From Bacillota bacterium (GTDB lineage Bacteria > Bacillota > Clostridia > Christensenellales > SZUA-584), in assembly GCA_023390815.1 (NCBI GenBank), contig JAEWCC010000051.1:1-64000 (forward strand): a DNA stretch of 64,000 nt, read 5' to 3'. Below the pieces are notes generated by a model. It was not told where the DNA came from. It made no database searches and saw only the letters and a program-made list of their open reading frames with translations. A program made the translations under genes and the position numbers. Positions within the stretch are counted from its first letter, which is position 1. Each line of letters begins with the position of its first letter. Below, piece after piece: positions 18,408-26,944 of this stretch.

Positions 18408-20570
18408 TTATGCCCCTTCCTGATCCAGCTTCGCCTTGAAGCTGATATTGCGCGGCGTAATGATGTTGTCGAACTGGATCGTATATACGGCTTTCTCCTC
18501 GTCCACGCCAATGACTTGCCCCGCGCCCATAATGCTGTGCATGACACGGTTGCCCACCTGAAAGCGGGGTCCGGAAGTGTTTTGCTCCATGGCTTTCTCA
18601 CTGCTGAGAAAACGCCACTGCGCATCGCGGATCAGGCTGTCGCTGAGCTCGTCGGTGTATTGAAGCAGCTTCTTGTCGATATCGCGGATTACGAACCGCG
18701 AGGGCACCCGGAACGACCCGTCGAGGTTGCGCCCTTCCGAGTCGGACAGGCAGAGGGCCTCCCGGGCACGCGTGACGGCGACGAACGCGAGCCGCCGCTC
18801 CTCTTCCATGCCTTCCGCTGTTCCGGTCTTCTTCGACGGGAATATGCCCTCCGACATGCCGCAGAGGAATACATGCGGAAATTCGAGGCCCTTGGCGGCA
18901 TGTACCGTCATCATCTTCACCGTGTTTTTGCCCGAGGCCGTATCCGTATTCGTCATCAGCGCGATATGGGAGAGGTAGCTTTCCAGCGTGCTTTCCTCGC
19001 CGCACGAGATCTCGTACTCGTGCATCGCCTGCTTGAGCTCCGCGAGGTTGTCCAGCCGCTCCTGGCTGCCCTCGGTGCGCAGCATCTCCTCGTAGCCGCT
19101 CGCGTCCATCACCGCGGAGAGCAGCTCGGATACCGGCATATCGGCATATCCCGTGCCGAAGCGCTCGATCAGGGAAAGCAGCTTCTTCGCGCCCGTACGC
19201 TGGAATATCTCATCGTCAGCGGTGCGCTCCAGCGCGGCATAGAGCGTACAGCCGTTCTGCGCCGCATAAGCTTGCAGAAACCGCATGCGCCGCTCGCCGA
19301 GGTTGCGTTTGGGCGTGTTGGCAACACGTATAAACGAGAGGTCGTCCTTAAAGGCGATCAGCCTCAAATACGAGAGCGCGTCCTTCACCTCCCTGCGTGA
19401 GAAGAACTGCACGCCGCTGTAGATGGTGTAGGGCAGTTCCTCTTTCATAAACACTTCTTCGAGCGCGCGGGTAACGTAGTGCGCGCGGTAGAGTATGGTG
19501 ATGTCGCCGAGCGGTACGCCCTTGCCGGCAAGCTCGCGGATGCGGGCGGCGATCCACTGCGCTTCCGCTTCGTGCGTCTTCGCGTGGTGAAAAACGACCG
19601 GCGCACCATCGGGGCACATGGGCTTAAGGTCCTTGCGGACGCGTTTTTTGTTGGCGGAGATCAGCGAGTTGGCGGCGGCGAGTATCTGCGGCGTAGAGCG
19701 GTAATTGGCCGTCATCATCACCGTTCGCACGTTGGGGAACTCCGTCTCAAAGTCGAGTATGAATTTGACGCTCGCGCCGCGCCACGTATAGATCGTCTGA
19801 TCGGGGTCGCCCACGATGAACAGGTTCTGGTGGTATGCGCACAGCACCTTCATCAGGGTGTATTGCAGCTCATCGATGTCCTGATACTCGTCGATCATGA
19901 TATATTCGAGCCGCTGCTGCCACTTTGCTCGGATATCCTCGTTGATCTGGAATATATGCAGCACGTATTTGATAAGGTCGTTGTAGTCCAACCCGAAGCA
20001 CTTTTTCTGCTGGTAGAGATATCCGCGGAATATGATATCGTCCGGTTCCTCGGCGCTCAAATACATCTCGCGCAGCCGGTCCAGCGGCATCGCGATCATG
20101 TGCTCGTAGTAGTCCGGCTCCTTTTGCAGCTTGTAGATCTCAATCATCTCGCGGGCCTGCGCAAAGGTCTTGTGGCGCAGCGTGAGGCCACGCTCCTCGA
20201 AGATGACCTTGAGCATTTCGTCGATGTCCGAATTGTCCAGCACCAGAAAGCTTTTCGGGTATTGAACCGCGTGGCTGTCCTCCTGCAGCACCGTTACGCA
20301 GAAGCTATGGAACGTGCTGATGTAGCCCGTGTCGTTGTCACCCGTGAGGCGGCGGATGCGCTGGCGCATCTCATTTGCGGATTTGTTCGTAAAAGTCACG
20401 CAAAGAATGGCGGAGGGCAGTATGCCGACCTCGTTAACGAGATAGGCGAAACGGTGCGACAGCGCGCGCGTTTTGCCGGAGCCCGCTCCCGCGATTACGC
20501 GCACATACCCTTCGGTCGTCGTCACGGCTTCCCGTTGCTGCTCGTTCAGCCCCGATAATATGTCGTCCAT
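18408..20570 (-). CDS. pcrA: ATP-dependent DNA helicase, UvrD/PcrA (superfamily 1A)
   Basis: A 720-residue SF1A 3'-5' helicase. Motifs in order: LNEQQREAV (Q-like), GAGSGKTRAL (I), TNKSANEMRQR (Ia), MIDEYQDID (II), GDPDQTIYTWRGA (III), MTANYRSTPQIL (IV), TVHAAKGLEFPHVF (V) and VAVTRAREAL (VI). The C-terminal tail ends in a Tudor-like segment (GNRVMHSIMGAGQVIG), as in PcrA. It acts in nucleotide-excision repair and removal of recombination intermediates. The ATG at 20570 has GGCGGTGG upstream; the ORF is open further upstream but without homology. Symbol is given by similarity; UvrD-like paralogues are common. Confidence 0.93.
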   Translation of the reverse strand: MDDILSGLNEQQREAVTTTEGYVRVIAGAGSGKTRALSHRFAYLVNEVGILPSAILCVTFTNKSANEMRQRIRRLTGDNDTGYISTFHSFCVTVLQEDSHAVQYPKSFLVLDNSDIDEMLKVIFEERGLTLRHKTFAQAREMIEIYKLQKEPDYYEHMIAMPLDRLREMYLSAEEPDDIIFRGYLYQQKKCFGLDYNDLIKYVLHIFQINEDIRAKWQQRLEYIMIDEYQDIDELQYTLMKVLCAYHQNLFIVGDPDQTIYTWRGASVKFILDFETEFPNVRTVMMTANYRSTPQILAAANSLISANKKRVRKDLKPMCPDGAPVVFHHAKTHEAEAQWIAARIRELAGKGVPLGDITILYRAHYVTRALEEVFMKEELPYTIYSGVQFFSRREVKDALSYLRLIAFKDDLSFIRVANTPKRNLGERRMRFLQAYAAQNGCTLYAALERTADDEIFQRTGAKKLLSLIERFGTGYADMPVSELLSAVMDASGYEEMLRTEGSQERLDNLAELKQAMHEYEISCGEESTLESYLSHIALMTNTDTASGKNTVKMMTVHAAKGLEFPHVFLCGMSEGIFPSKKTGTAEGMEEERRLAFVAVTRAREALCLSDSEGRNLDGSFRVPSRFVIRDIDKKLLQYTDELSDSLIRDAQWRFLSSEKAMEQNTSGPRFQVGNRVMHSIMGAGQVIGVDEEKAVYTIQFDNIITPRNISFKAKLDQEGA

Positions 20571-20673
20571 TTGCCACCGCCTTTTCATCCGCTTCTTATG
20601 ATGTGAGTTTATCATAAAACAGCATATCGGGCCATATATCCCAAAAACCGTGCAACAAAAAACAAATTTCCAG

Positions 20674-20702
20674 TTGACATACATCACGTTGTGATATATA
20701 AT
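20674..20702 (+). promoter_or_regulatory. Consensus sigma-A promoter of the padR operon
   Basis: TTGACA at 20674-20679 and TATAAT at 20697-20702 are separated by exactly 17 bases; both hexamers are perfect matches. The transcript starts around 20709 with AAGGAG just before the padR start. Confidence 0.9.
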
Positions 20703-20714
20703 TCGTTATATCAC
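20691..20714. promoter_or_regulatory. Candidate PadR operator overlapping the -10
   Basis: Inverted arms GTGATATA (20691-20698) and TATATCAC (20707-20714) flank an 8-base spacer and overlap the -10 box. A second palindrome, ATCAC-GTT-GTGAT, lies at 20683-20695 in the promoter spacer. PadR dimers commonly bind such wide-spaced repeats at their own promoter. Confidence 0.65.
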
Positions 20715-20767
20715 GACGCGATGCAGTGAAACGTGATGCAAACCGATGTGATGTAAGGAGATAAATG

Positions 20768-21085
20768 ATGAATTTGGATAAGGCGCGGAGCCGGTATATT
20801 CCGATGAGCGAGACGATGCTGTACATCCTGCTGTCCTTGCGGGAAGAACGCCACGGCTACGGCATTATGCAGCACGTACGGGACCTCACGGGCGGCCGTA
20901 TCGTGCTGGGTGCGGGGACGATATACCAAAGCCTCGGCAAGCTCGAAGCGGACGCGCTGATCAAGGCGGGCCGCGAGGAGGACCGTAAAAAGTATTATGT
21001 CATCACGCCGCTGGGGGAGGAGATACTCCGGGAGGAAGCGGCGAGGATACAGGAAGTTTATCGTCATATGGAGGGGTTGTTATGA
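20768..21085 (+). CDS. PadR family transcriptional regulator
   Basis: A 105-residue winged-helix regulator: MSETMLYILLSLREERHGYG, then GAGTIYQSLGKLEADALI as the recognition region, and a short C-terminal dimer helix. Minimal PadR proteins of this size usually repress a co-transcribed membrane protein or efflux gene and respond to drugs or cell-envelope stress. ATG 20768 lies seven bases after AAGGAG; ATG 20765 is possible. It overlaps the next gene by four bases (ATGA), so the pair is translationally coupled. Its promoter carries a likely autoregulatory repeat. Confidence 0.92.
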   Translation: MNLDKARSRYIPMSETMLYILLSLREERHGYGIMQHVRDLTGGRIVLGAGTIYQSLGKLEADALIKAGREEDRKKYYVITPLGEEILREEAARIQEVYRHMEGLL

Positions 21086-21615
21086 GTAATAAAAAGGTAT
21101 TCTGGTGTACGGCTTTCCGGTACGTCGTACCGGCGGATTATGAGAATTGGTTCGAGAAGCTGGCGGCAGCAGGCTGGCATCCGGTAAAGGTGGGGCAGTG
21201 GAGCAGTATCGCCATGCGCTTTGCCAAGGGAGAGCCGAAAAAGTACCGGTATGTCGTAGATATGCAGCCGCTCCCCAAAAAGGAATACAAGCAGACGTAT
21301 GAGGAATTCGGGTGGGAGTTTGTCGGCCAGATGGCAAGCGCAATGGTATGGCGGCGCGAATATGAAAATGAGCGTCCCGAATCGTTCAGCGACGTGCAGA
21401 GCCGGAGAGGCCGCGGCCGCCGCTTCATCGGCGCAGCTTCCGTTTCGTTCATCCTGTTTCTGCTGGGCGCAATTGGGTTTGGGCTGGGCGCGATATTCTC
21501 GCAACTGTCTGCATCAGACCGGCTTCAGTTTGCCCTTGCCGCCGGTTTTTTACTCGTGCTGGCTGCCATGATGGGTGCTGTGCTGCTCAAGATGCGAAAG
21601 AATCTAGACAGATAA
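21082..21615 (+). CDS. DUF2812 membrane protein, partner of PadR
   Basis: A 177-residue protein. Residues 1-105 form a soluble DUF2812 domain (MSNKKVFWCTAFRYVVPADYENW, EKLAAAGWHP); residues about 120-170 hold two transmembrane helices flanked by an arginine-rich loop (RRGRGRR). DUF2812 genes regularly follow a short PadR regulator in Bacillota, as here with a four-base overlap. The pair is believed to respond to envelope or antimicrobial stress, but the biochemical role is not established. Confidence 0.85.
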   Translation: MSNKKVFWCTAFRYVVPADYENWFEKLAAAGWHPVKVGQWSSIAMRFAKGEPKKYRYVVDMQPLPKKEYKQTYEEFGWEFVGQMASAMVWRREYENERPESFSDVQSRRGRGRRFIGAASVSFILFLLGAIGFGLGAIFSQLSASDRLQFALAAGFLLVLAAMMGAVLLKMRKNLDR

Positions 21616-21688
21616 TCCGACAATCAACTTTGGCCTGCGGGATATCCGTGGGTCTTTTTTTCGGATTCGGTATTCAGCCTTCTTAATA

Positions 21689-21850
21689 ATGAAGCACACG
21701 AAGGTATACGAGTGGGCAATGGGGGACCAATTTGCGCGGTCGTTGAGCAAGCAGGAATTATTGAAGCTGTGCGACAGTATGATGCCGGGAGCCGGGTATT
21801 TTATTTGCGGCCCGCGGTGTTGCAATGACATTACCGCTCTTGCGTGGTAA
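21689..21850 (+). CDS. Possible small ORF, 53 codons
   Basis: An ATG-started frame in the 269-base gap between the DUF2812 and macro-domain genes encodes 53 residues with five cysteines or histidines toward the end (GPRCCND). It has no clear ribosome binding site and no recognised family. Codon use is compatible with coding but the case is weak. The rest of the gap contains nothing I can name. Confidence 0.22.
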   Translation: MKHTKVYEWAMGDQFARSLSKQELLKLCDSMMPGAGYFICGPRCCNDITALAW

Positions 21851-21884
21851 AATTACTCTATTCACGAAACAAAGGATGAGTGCG

Positions 21885-22892
21885 ATGCCTTTTCAAATTG
21901 TACGCAACGACATTGCCAAAATGACAGTGGACGCGATCGTCAACGCAGCCAATTCGGCACTGCAGATGGGCGGCGGGGTATGCGGCGCGATATTCAGCGC
22001 TGCGGGCGCAAAGCAGCAGCAGTCGGAGTGCGACCGCATCGGGCGCTGCGCGACGGGGGAGGCGGTGGTTACCGGCGCATACGAACTACCCGCGCGGTTT
22101 ATCATCCACGCCGTCGGGCCGATATGGCGGGGCGGCAATGGCGGAGAGGAAGGGTTACTCCGAAGCTGTTACCTCAATTCGCTTCGCCTTGCTGTGGAGA
22201 AGGGGTGTGAGTCCATCGCTTTCCCGCTGATATCTTCGGGCATATACGGGTACCCGAAGCATCTTGCGTTGCAGGTCGCGGTGACCGCGATCGGGGATTT
22301 TTTGCGGGAGCATGACATGACGGTTTATCTGGTCGTATTCGACCGGGAGCCTTCGCTGCTGGACGAAGCATCGTTCTCATCAATCAAAAAGTACGTTTGC
22401 GATCACTATATGGATGATCAGGATACAGGCCCGCTGTATCGCAGGCTTAGCCAGGCCAGCGCATTTCCGCAGTTCTCAGTCCGTAACGAGACAGACTTCT
22501 GCGGAGCCGTGCCCGCGCCAACCGCCCGGCGCAGCCTTGAGGATGTGATCAGCCGGGTCGAAGAAACTTTTTCGGAGATGCTGCTGAGGCTGATCGACGA
22601 GAAGGGGCTGACGGATGTCGAGGTCTACAAGCGGGCGAACATGGACCGCAAGCTGTTTTCCAAGATCCGCAGCAACCGGGACTACAAGCCCGGCAAGCCG
22701 ACGGCAACCGCGCTTGCGATTGCGCTGAAACTGAATCTTGATGAGACACTGGATCTGCTGAAGCGCGCGGGCTATACGCTGTCGCATAGCAGCAAGGCCG
22801 ACCTCATCGTGGAATACTTCATCCGCGAGCGTATTTTTGATATCTATCAGATTAACGAGGCGCTTTTCACGTTCGATCAGCCGCTGCTGTAA
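21885..22892 (+). CDS. Macro-domain protein with a C-terminal helical (HTH-like) domain
   Basis: Residues 1-165 form a macro domain: DAIVNAANSAL, then MGGGVCGAIFSAAG and the ISSGIYGYPK loop. Such domains bind ADP-ribose and often remove it from proteins or O-acetyl-ADP-ribose. Residues about 225-335 form a separate helical domain (RLIDEKGLTDVEVYKRANMDRKLFSK, then TATALAIALKLNLDETLDLL) that looks like a Cro/XRE-type helix-turn-helix and recurs in Bacillota beside macro, vWA and kinase genes. ATG 21885 is preferred after AAAGGA; upstream methionines give a longer tail without homology. It is followed 80 bases later by a vWA protein. The substrate is unknown. Confidence 0.88.
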   Translation: MPFQIVRNDIAKMTVDAIVNAANSALQMGGGVCGAIFSAAGAKQQQSECDRIGRCATGEAVVTGAYELPARFIIHAVGPIWRGGNGGEEGLLRSCYLNSLRLAVEKGCESIAFPLISSGIYGYPKHLALQVAVTAIGDFLREHDMTVYLVVFDREPSLLDEASFSSIKKYVCDHYMDDQDTGPLYRRLSQASAFPQFSVRNETDFCGAVPAPTARRSLEDVISRVEETFSEMLLRLIDEKGLTDVEVYKRANMDRKLFSKIRSNRDYKPGKPTATALAIALKLNLDETLDLLKRAGYTLSHSSKADLIVEYFIRERIFDIYQINEALFTFDQPLL

Positions 22893-22972
22893 TGTCGCTT
22901 CACGGGCGACCCTGCACGCTTTCCTCCGTGCTATGCTCTACCCATCAAATGACGGAGGATAGAGGATAGCGG

Positions 22973-23626
22973 ATGAAAACGATCAAAACTGAGCTGGTAT
23001 TTATACTGGACAAAAGCGGCTCTATGGCAGGGCTCGAGGCGGACACCATCGGCGGGTTCAACGCCATGCTGGCAAAGCAGCAAAGCGAACCGGGGGAGGC
23101 GGTGGTAACCACCGTGCTGTTCGACGACGGGTATGAACTGCTCCACGACCGGATCGATAGCAAGGGTGTCCGGCCGATCACCGACAAAGAGTACTTTGTC
23201 GGCGGATGTACCGCGCTTCTGGACGCGATGGGCAAAGCCATCAGTAAGATCATGAGCGTTCAGCATCACACCGGCGAAGAGGCGCGCGCCGATAAGGTGA
23301 TGTTTGTGGTCACGACAGACGGGCTGGAAAACGCGAGCCATGAATACTCGTTTCAGCAGATCAAAGAGTTGGTCGAAAAGCAGAAAAGCGAATGCGGCTG
23401 GGAGTTCATATTTCTCGGGGCGAATATCGACGCCATTGCGACTGCCGCGCGCTTTGGCATCGGCGCAGACAGGGCCGCCAACTACCATGCAGACGGAGCG
23501 GGTACGCGGCTGAACTATGCGGCGGTGAGCGACGCCATCAGCCAGATGCGCGCTTGCGCGCCGGTTGGCGCAGAGTGGAAGGAACGCATCGACAACGATT
23601 ACCGCTCACGCAGAAAAAAGGATTGA
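22973..23626 (+). CDS. von Willebrand factor A (vWA) domain protein
   Basis: A 217-residue cytoplasmic vWA protein without signal peptide or membrane segment. The metal-ion adhesion site is intact: DKSGSM near 13-18, a threonine in GGCTALLDAMG and the TTDGLENAS aspartate near 123. The start has GGAGGATAG-type sequence upstream. It follows the macro-domain gene on the same strand and probably shares its transcript. In bacteria, cytoplasmic vWA proteins commonly act with kinases, chaperones or ADP-ribose enzymes in stress pathways. The partner here is most likely the macro-HTH protein. Confidence 0.88.
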   Translation: MKTIKTELVFILDKSGSMAGLEADTIGGFNAMLAKQQSEPGEAVVTTVLFDDGYELLHDRIDSKGVRPITDKEYFVGGCTALLDAMGKAISKIMSVQHHTGEEARADKVMFVVTTDGLENASHEYSFQQIKELVEKQKSECGWEFIFLGANIDAIATAARFGIGADRAANYHADGAGTRLNYAAVSDAISQMRACAPVGAEWKERIDNDYRSRRKKD

Positions 23627-23635
23627 CGAAGCGCC

Positions 23636-23865
23636 AACGCCGTAAAGCCACGGCGTTTCAGGCTGTCGATAAACCCTGTCATGCCTCCCTCGGACGAGCA
23701 CCCTCCGGGTACGTAGGAGGTGGCACGAAGTGCCGGAGGGAGTGACCGGTATTAAGGCATTTTCTCTCCCCCAGTCACCTATCGGTGACAGCCCCCTCGT
23801 CAGAGGGGGCCGCAAAGAGAGCTTTTCTGACACTCTGCAACGCCGTGAAACCACGGCGTTTTTCA
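23636..23865. repeat. Repeated hairpins flanking a 180-base palindromic intergenic element
   Basis: Two near-identical hairpins, AACGCCGT-N6-ACGGCGTT at 23636-23657 and 23839-23860, bracket the segment; the second is followed by TTTTTC and is a plausible plus-strand terminator for the vWA gene. Between them are further inverted repeats (for example CCCTCC/GGAGGG near 23711-23743, and CCCCCTCGTCAGAGGGGG near 23802). This looks like a non-coding repeat of the REP/MITE kind inserted in or next to a terminator. No gene is present in 23627-23973. Confidence 0.6.
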
Positions 23866-23973
23866 TATACGTCACAGAAAAGTACGGCGTGTTTCATCGT
23901 TTGCCATGCGCGTCACGATATCCTGCCCGCAATTTATGGCATCCGCATATTGATATAGGGGCGATATTGGAAG

Positions 23974-25377
23974 TCAATCGCCGCCGTTTCGGTGGCGCAG
24001 CGCCGCAATGCGCTTGCGGTAAAACAGCAGCACGGCAGGCACGAGCAGGAATAGCACCCGGCCTATGATGGTATTGGCAAACAGGATCAATGCGCCGAGC
24101 CAGCGGCTTCTTCCGCTGTACACGCCGTAAACCGCGCTGCGCGGTATCTGTTTGATCATGGCGCCGGGTTCCGCGGCAGCCGGGTAATGGTCGATATCCA
24201 CCTCCAGCCCGTCCGAAAGCTTTTTGACGACCCGCTCTACATAAACGATGTTGTTATCTTTGAACAGCACGATTTGATTTTCTTCAATCGAGTACTGGAC
24301 ATCGATCTTTCGGAAGAACGCAAGATCGTTGATCATGATGGACGGCTGCATCGTATCCGACCGGAATACATACGGAATGGTGCCCCGTATCGTGACCTCG
24401 TTGCCGGGGGTCGCAGTGCTGAGCAGAATGATGAGCACATTGAGCGCAAGCGCGGCGAATATAAACACGATCAGCAAGGCTGTGACTGCTTTGCCAAGCC
24501 GCTTTCTGCGTCGCTCAAATCGCGTTTTGTCTTTGTTCTGCTTATGCCTGCCCGCTTCGTCGATGCGGACCACCGTAACGCCTGCGGGGACGGCGTCCAC
24601 GTCGGTGGCGGACTGATTGTAATATTGGGCCAGGCCCTGTGCGCGCAGCGCGGCAGCCGCGATGCATAGGACTGCGATGGCAGCCGCTGCCGGGAAGTAC
24701 CACGACCTTCCGGTATCAAATAGGTGGTTCATATCCTGCATCGCCACGCGATTGCGCAGCAGGTCATACGCATTCGATACGGCCTTCAGGACAAACACAA
24801 AAACCACAGCGCCGCCAGTGAGCAGCCGTGCGTCGTCCGCCCTCTTAGCATACAGGGATATTGCCGCAGAGAGGGCGGTTAAAACTGCAATATCCGCAAG
24901 CCCGGCGATGAAAAGCGACGGTATATAAGCAAATACAAAGTTGTATTTCAGGAACACCGTGAGCAGTGCGGTGAATGAAAACCCGATCGTGTAAATCATG
25001 ACCATGGAATAGAGCAGTGCCGCCAGTTTGCCGCCTATCATCCGGACGGGTCGATACCCCATATGGATCAGCAGATACCATGCGTTGCGGCGGATCTCGG
25101 AGAAAAAAAGGTAGTCATAATAGACCATGAAGTAGACCATAACGGCAAGCAACGCAACGTGGTTATAGATGTACAGCGTGGAAAAGAAGCTGGGCTGCAT
25201 AATTTCGGGTACCGCATCGGAAAGCACGCTTTCTTTAAGGGTCTGCAGAACAAAGTAAGCCGAAAAAGAGATCAGCCCGATAAACAGCGCCAGAAAAACC
25301 TTGCGCCTGAACCCGATCGTGTTATCGAGATACGCCTGACGAATCTCTTTGCTAAAATAGCTGTTCCGGTAGATCAT
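23974..25377 (-). CDS. ABC-2-like membrane protein fused to a degenerate signal-peptidase domain
   Basis: A 467-residue protein. Residues 1-245 contain six to seven hydrophobic segments laid out like an ABC-type exporter permease, with a charged first loop (EIRRNAWYLLIHMGYRPVR). Residues about 295-320 form another membrane helix, followed (330-425) by a domain that aligns with SipW-type signal peptidases. The catalytic serine motif SGSMEPT reads S340-D-T-M-Q-P, with Thr at the nucleophile site, and the conserved THRV histidine reads VERV (Glu 381). It is therefore probably inactive as a peptidase. A last helix closes the chain. It overlaps the degenerate ATPase by 26 bases and ends the SipW locus. 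Role inferred: membrane partner in matrix-protein export or assembly. Confidence 0.75.
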   Translation of the reverse strand: MIYRNSYFSKEIRQAYLDNTIGFRRKVFLALFIGLISFSAYFVLQTLKESVLSDAVPEIMQPSFFSTLYIYNHVALLAVMVYFMVYYDYLFFSEIRRNAWYLLIHMGYRPVRMIGGKLAALLYSMVMIYTIGFSFTALLTVFLKYNFVFAYIPSLFIAGLADIAVLTALSAAISLYAKRADDARLLTGGAVVFVFVLKAVSNAYDLLRNRVAMQDMNHLFDTGRSWYFPAAAAIAVLCIAAAALRAQGLAQYYNQSATDVDAVPAGVTVVRIDEAGRHKQNKDKTRFERRRKRLGKAVTALLIVFIFAALALNVLIILLSTATPGNEVTIRGTIPYVFRSDTMQPSIMINDLAFFRKIDVQYSIEENQIVLFKDNNIVYVERVVKKLSDGLEVDIDHYPAAAEPGAMIKQIPRSAVYGVYSGRSRWLGALILFANTIIGRVLFLLVPAVLLFYRKRIAALRHRNGGD

Positions 25378-26344
25378 GCTGCAGCATCAGCTCCTCGTAT
25401 GCATTGCCGACGGTTTTTTCACTAGCCCGCATACAGCGAGGTACAATATCGGCGTCCAGAATTTTCTGATATATGCTGCGGGGCGAGCGGGCTTCGCCTT
25501 TGGCTTTAACCAGCAGGCTGCCGTCCTTGTCGATCAGCTCACAGCCGGTCAGGACAGCAGCAAGCTTGCGTTTCATCGTACCGATGTCAGGATCGCTGAT
25601 GATTACCGCCACCTTGTCATACTCCTGCCGCAGGGCTTCGGCCGTGCCCTGATACAAGATGCCCCCGTCTGCGATGAATGCGGTATGGCTGCACACTTTA
25701 TCGATGAGCGTATAATCCTTTGTGCCGATAATCAGGGATTTGCTGTGCCGGGTAATCAGCCCGGCGGTTTTTGCCACCGCGGATATCAGCCGCCTGTCGA
25801 ACGCTAAATCAGGCCGGTTAAGAACGATCATTATGCTGTCGGAATACGCGGCCGCAATCAGCGCCGCCACCGCTTTTTCTTCCTCCGTCAGCCAGCGAAC
25901 AGCGGTCAGCGAGATATTCCCCAAACCGGCGTCGATAAGGAACTCAAAAAGCTCTTCCTGCATGGAGAGCCGGTCCTGACGCACGTGAGCGGTTGCGAAC
26001 ATCAGATATTCCAGTACGTTCATGTTGCCATACAGCATATCGGCAGCCCCGATATAGAACACATGCTGCTGGATAACGCGCTTGCGCCGCATCATGCCCC
26101 GTTCGATCAGTACGCATTTTCCGTCCTCGTACGGGCGGATATTGCCCATAATCTCGAGCAGGAGGGAGATTTCATACGCAGTACGCGCCGTAACGCCCCA
26201 GACCTGTTCGCGGTCGATTCTTAGATCAATACGACTCAGCACACGTCTTGGCGTCTGGTTTTTGCGTACGATATGTTCAGCTGAGGACAGCGCTTTCATC
26301 TTTACGATGTTTTCAACTTCCTTTGACGGCGTTTTCTTCTGCAT
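25352..26344 (-). CDS. Degenerate ABC transporter ATPase-like protein
   Basis: A 330-residue protein with the overall order of an ABC ATPase, but the key motifs are eroded. The Walker A position reads GVTARTAYE without Lys, the signature LSGGQ position reads LTEEE (about 152-156), and Walker B reads IMIVLNRP with Asn for Asp and Arg for Glu (about 171-178). The D-loop-like LAFD and a switch-like IIGTKD remain. It is full length with a good ribosome site (AAGGGA before ATG 26344) and overlaps the permease-like gene, so it is a maintained pseudo-ATPase rather than a decaying gene. It may have a structural role with the fused membrane protein. Confidence 0.72.
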   Translation of the reverse strand: MQKKTPSKEVENIVKMKALSSAEHIVRKNQTPRRVLSRIDLRIDREQVWGVTARTAYEISLLLEIMGNIRPYEDGKCVLIERGMMRRKRVIQQHVFYIGAADMLYGNMNVLEYLMFATAHVRQDRLSMQEELFEFLIDAGLGNISLTAVRWLTEEEKAVAALIAAAYSDSIMIVLNRPDLAFDRRLISAVAKTAGLITRHSKSLIIGTKDYTLIDKVCSHTAFIADGGILYQGTAEALRQEYDKVAVIISDPDIGTMKRKLAAVLTGCELIDKDGSLLVKAKGEARSPRSIYQKILDADIVPRCMRASEKTVGNAYEELMLQHDLPEQLF

Positions 26345-26359
26345 ATGCATCCCTTATGC

Positions 26360-26893
26360 TCATGTGAACGGGATTTTCATCACGAAAACTCCGATGACGC
26401 GGTCGGGCGTCAGCAGATCCGGATCGGGCGAGTTGATGGGGTTGTCTCCCTTGGTACGGTAGGATGCGTTCCCGCTCTCGTCCCGGACGACCTCGATAAT
26501 GCGGTGAGTAACGACCGCGCCCGAAAGCGTATGGAACGTGACGATTTGATCGGTTTCAAGGCTTTCCGCGTGCTCTGCCTTTTTGCATACGATCACCGAC
26601 CCGACCGTGAGCGTGGGCTCCATGCTGCCGGATTCCACCGAATACAGTTGGTACAGCCCGAATATCGCAGGTGTTTCGCCTCTGGATTTTGCCGCGTACA
26701 CGCCAAATAGCGTGACCACAAGCACGGCAAAGACGGACAGGAAGACGAGCCATTCAAATGCTTTGAGGGCGCGTTTCAGCGACACTGCGCGAACAGGCTG
26801 GTCCGCAGCACCGGATGCCTTCTGCTTTTCGCGCAGGATTTCGCTGCGCATGGCTTTAATTTGTTCCTGCGTCGTAAATTTTGACTGCGGCAA
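26360..26893 (-). CDS. sipW: SipW-type (ER-type) signal peptidase I
   Basis: A 177-residue membrane peptidase. A long cytoplasmic N-terminus precedes a helix at about 46-68; the catalytic Ser 90 sits in VESGSMEPTL and the ER-type His 130 in VVTHRI, then TKGDNPINSPDPD. These Ser-His enzymes process TasA/TapA-type matrix proteins in Bacillus; the three genes upstream here encode matching substrates. The start is TTG with AAAGGGA seven bases away. A strong terminator separates it from the upstream substrate genes, so it is probably expressed by read-through. It has intact catalytic residues, unlike the fused domain downstream. Confidence 0.93.
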   Translation of the reverse strand: MPQSKFTTQEQIKAMRSEILREKQKASGAADQPVRAVSLKRALKAFEWLVFLSVFAVLVVTLFGVYAAKSRGETPAIFGLYQLYSVESGSMEPTLTVGSVIVCKKAEHAESLETDQIVTFHTLSGAVVTHRIIEVVRDESGNASYRTKGDNPINSPDPDLLTPDRVIGVFVMKIPFT

Positions 26894-26944
26894 AACGGTC
26901 CCTTTCCCTGTGCGACAACTCTTCCTGATTTAGCATTTCCAGAT

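Noticed and set aside
25352..26344. Degenerate ATPase as a pseudogene
   Set aside because: The frame is full length with normal start, ribosome site and overlap with the next gene; loss is limited to the catalytic motifs.
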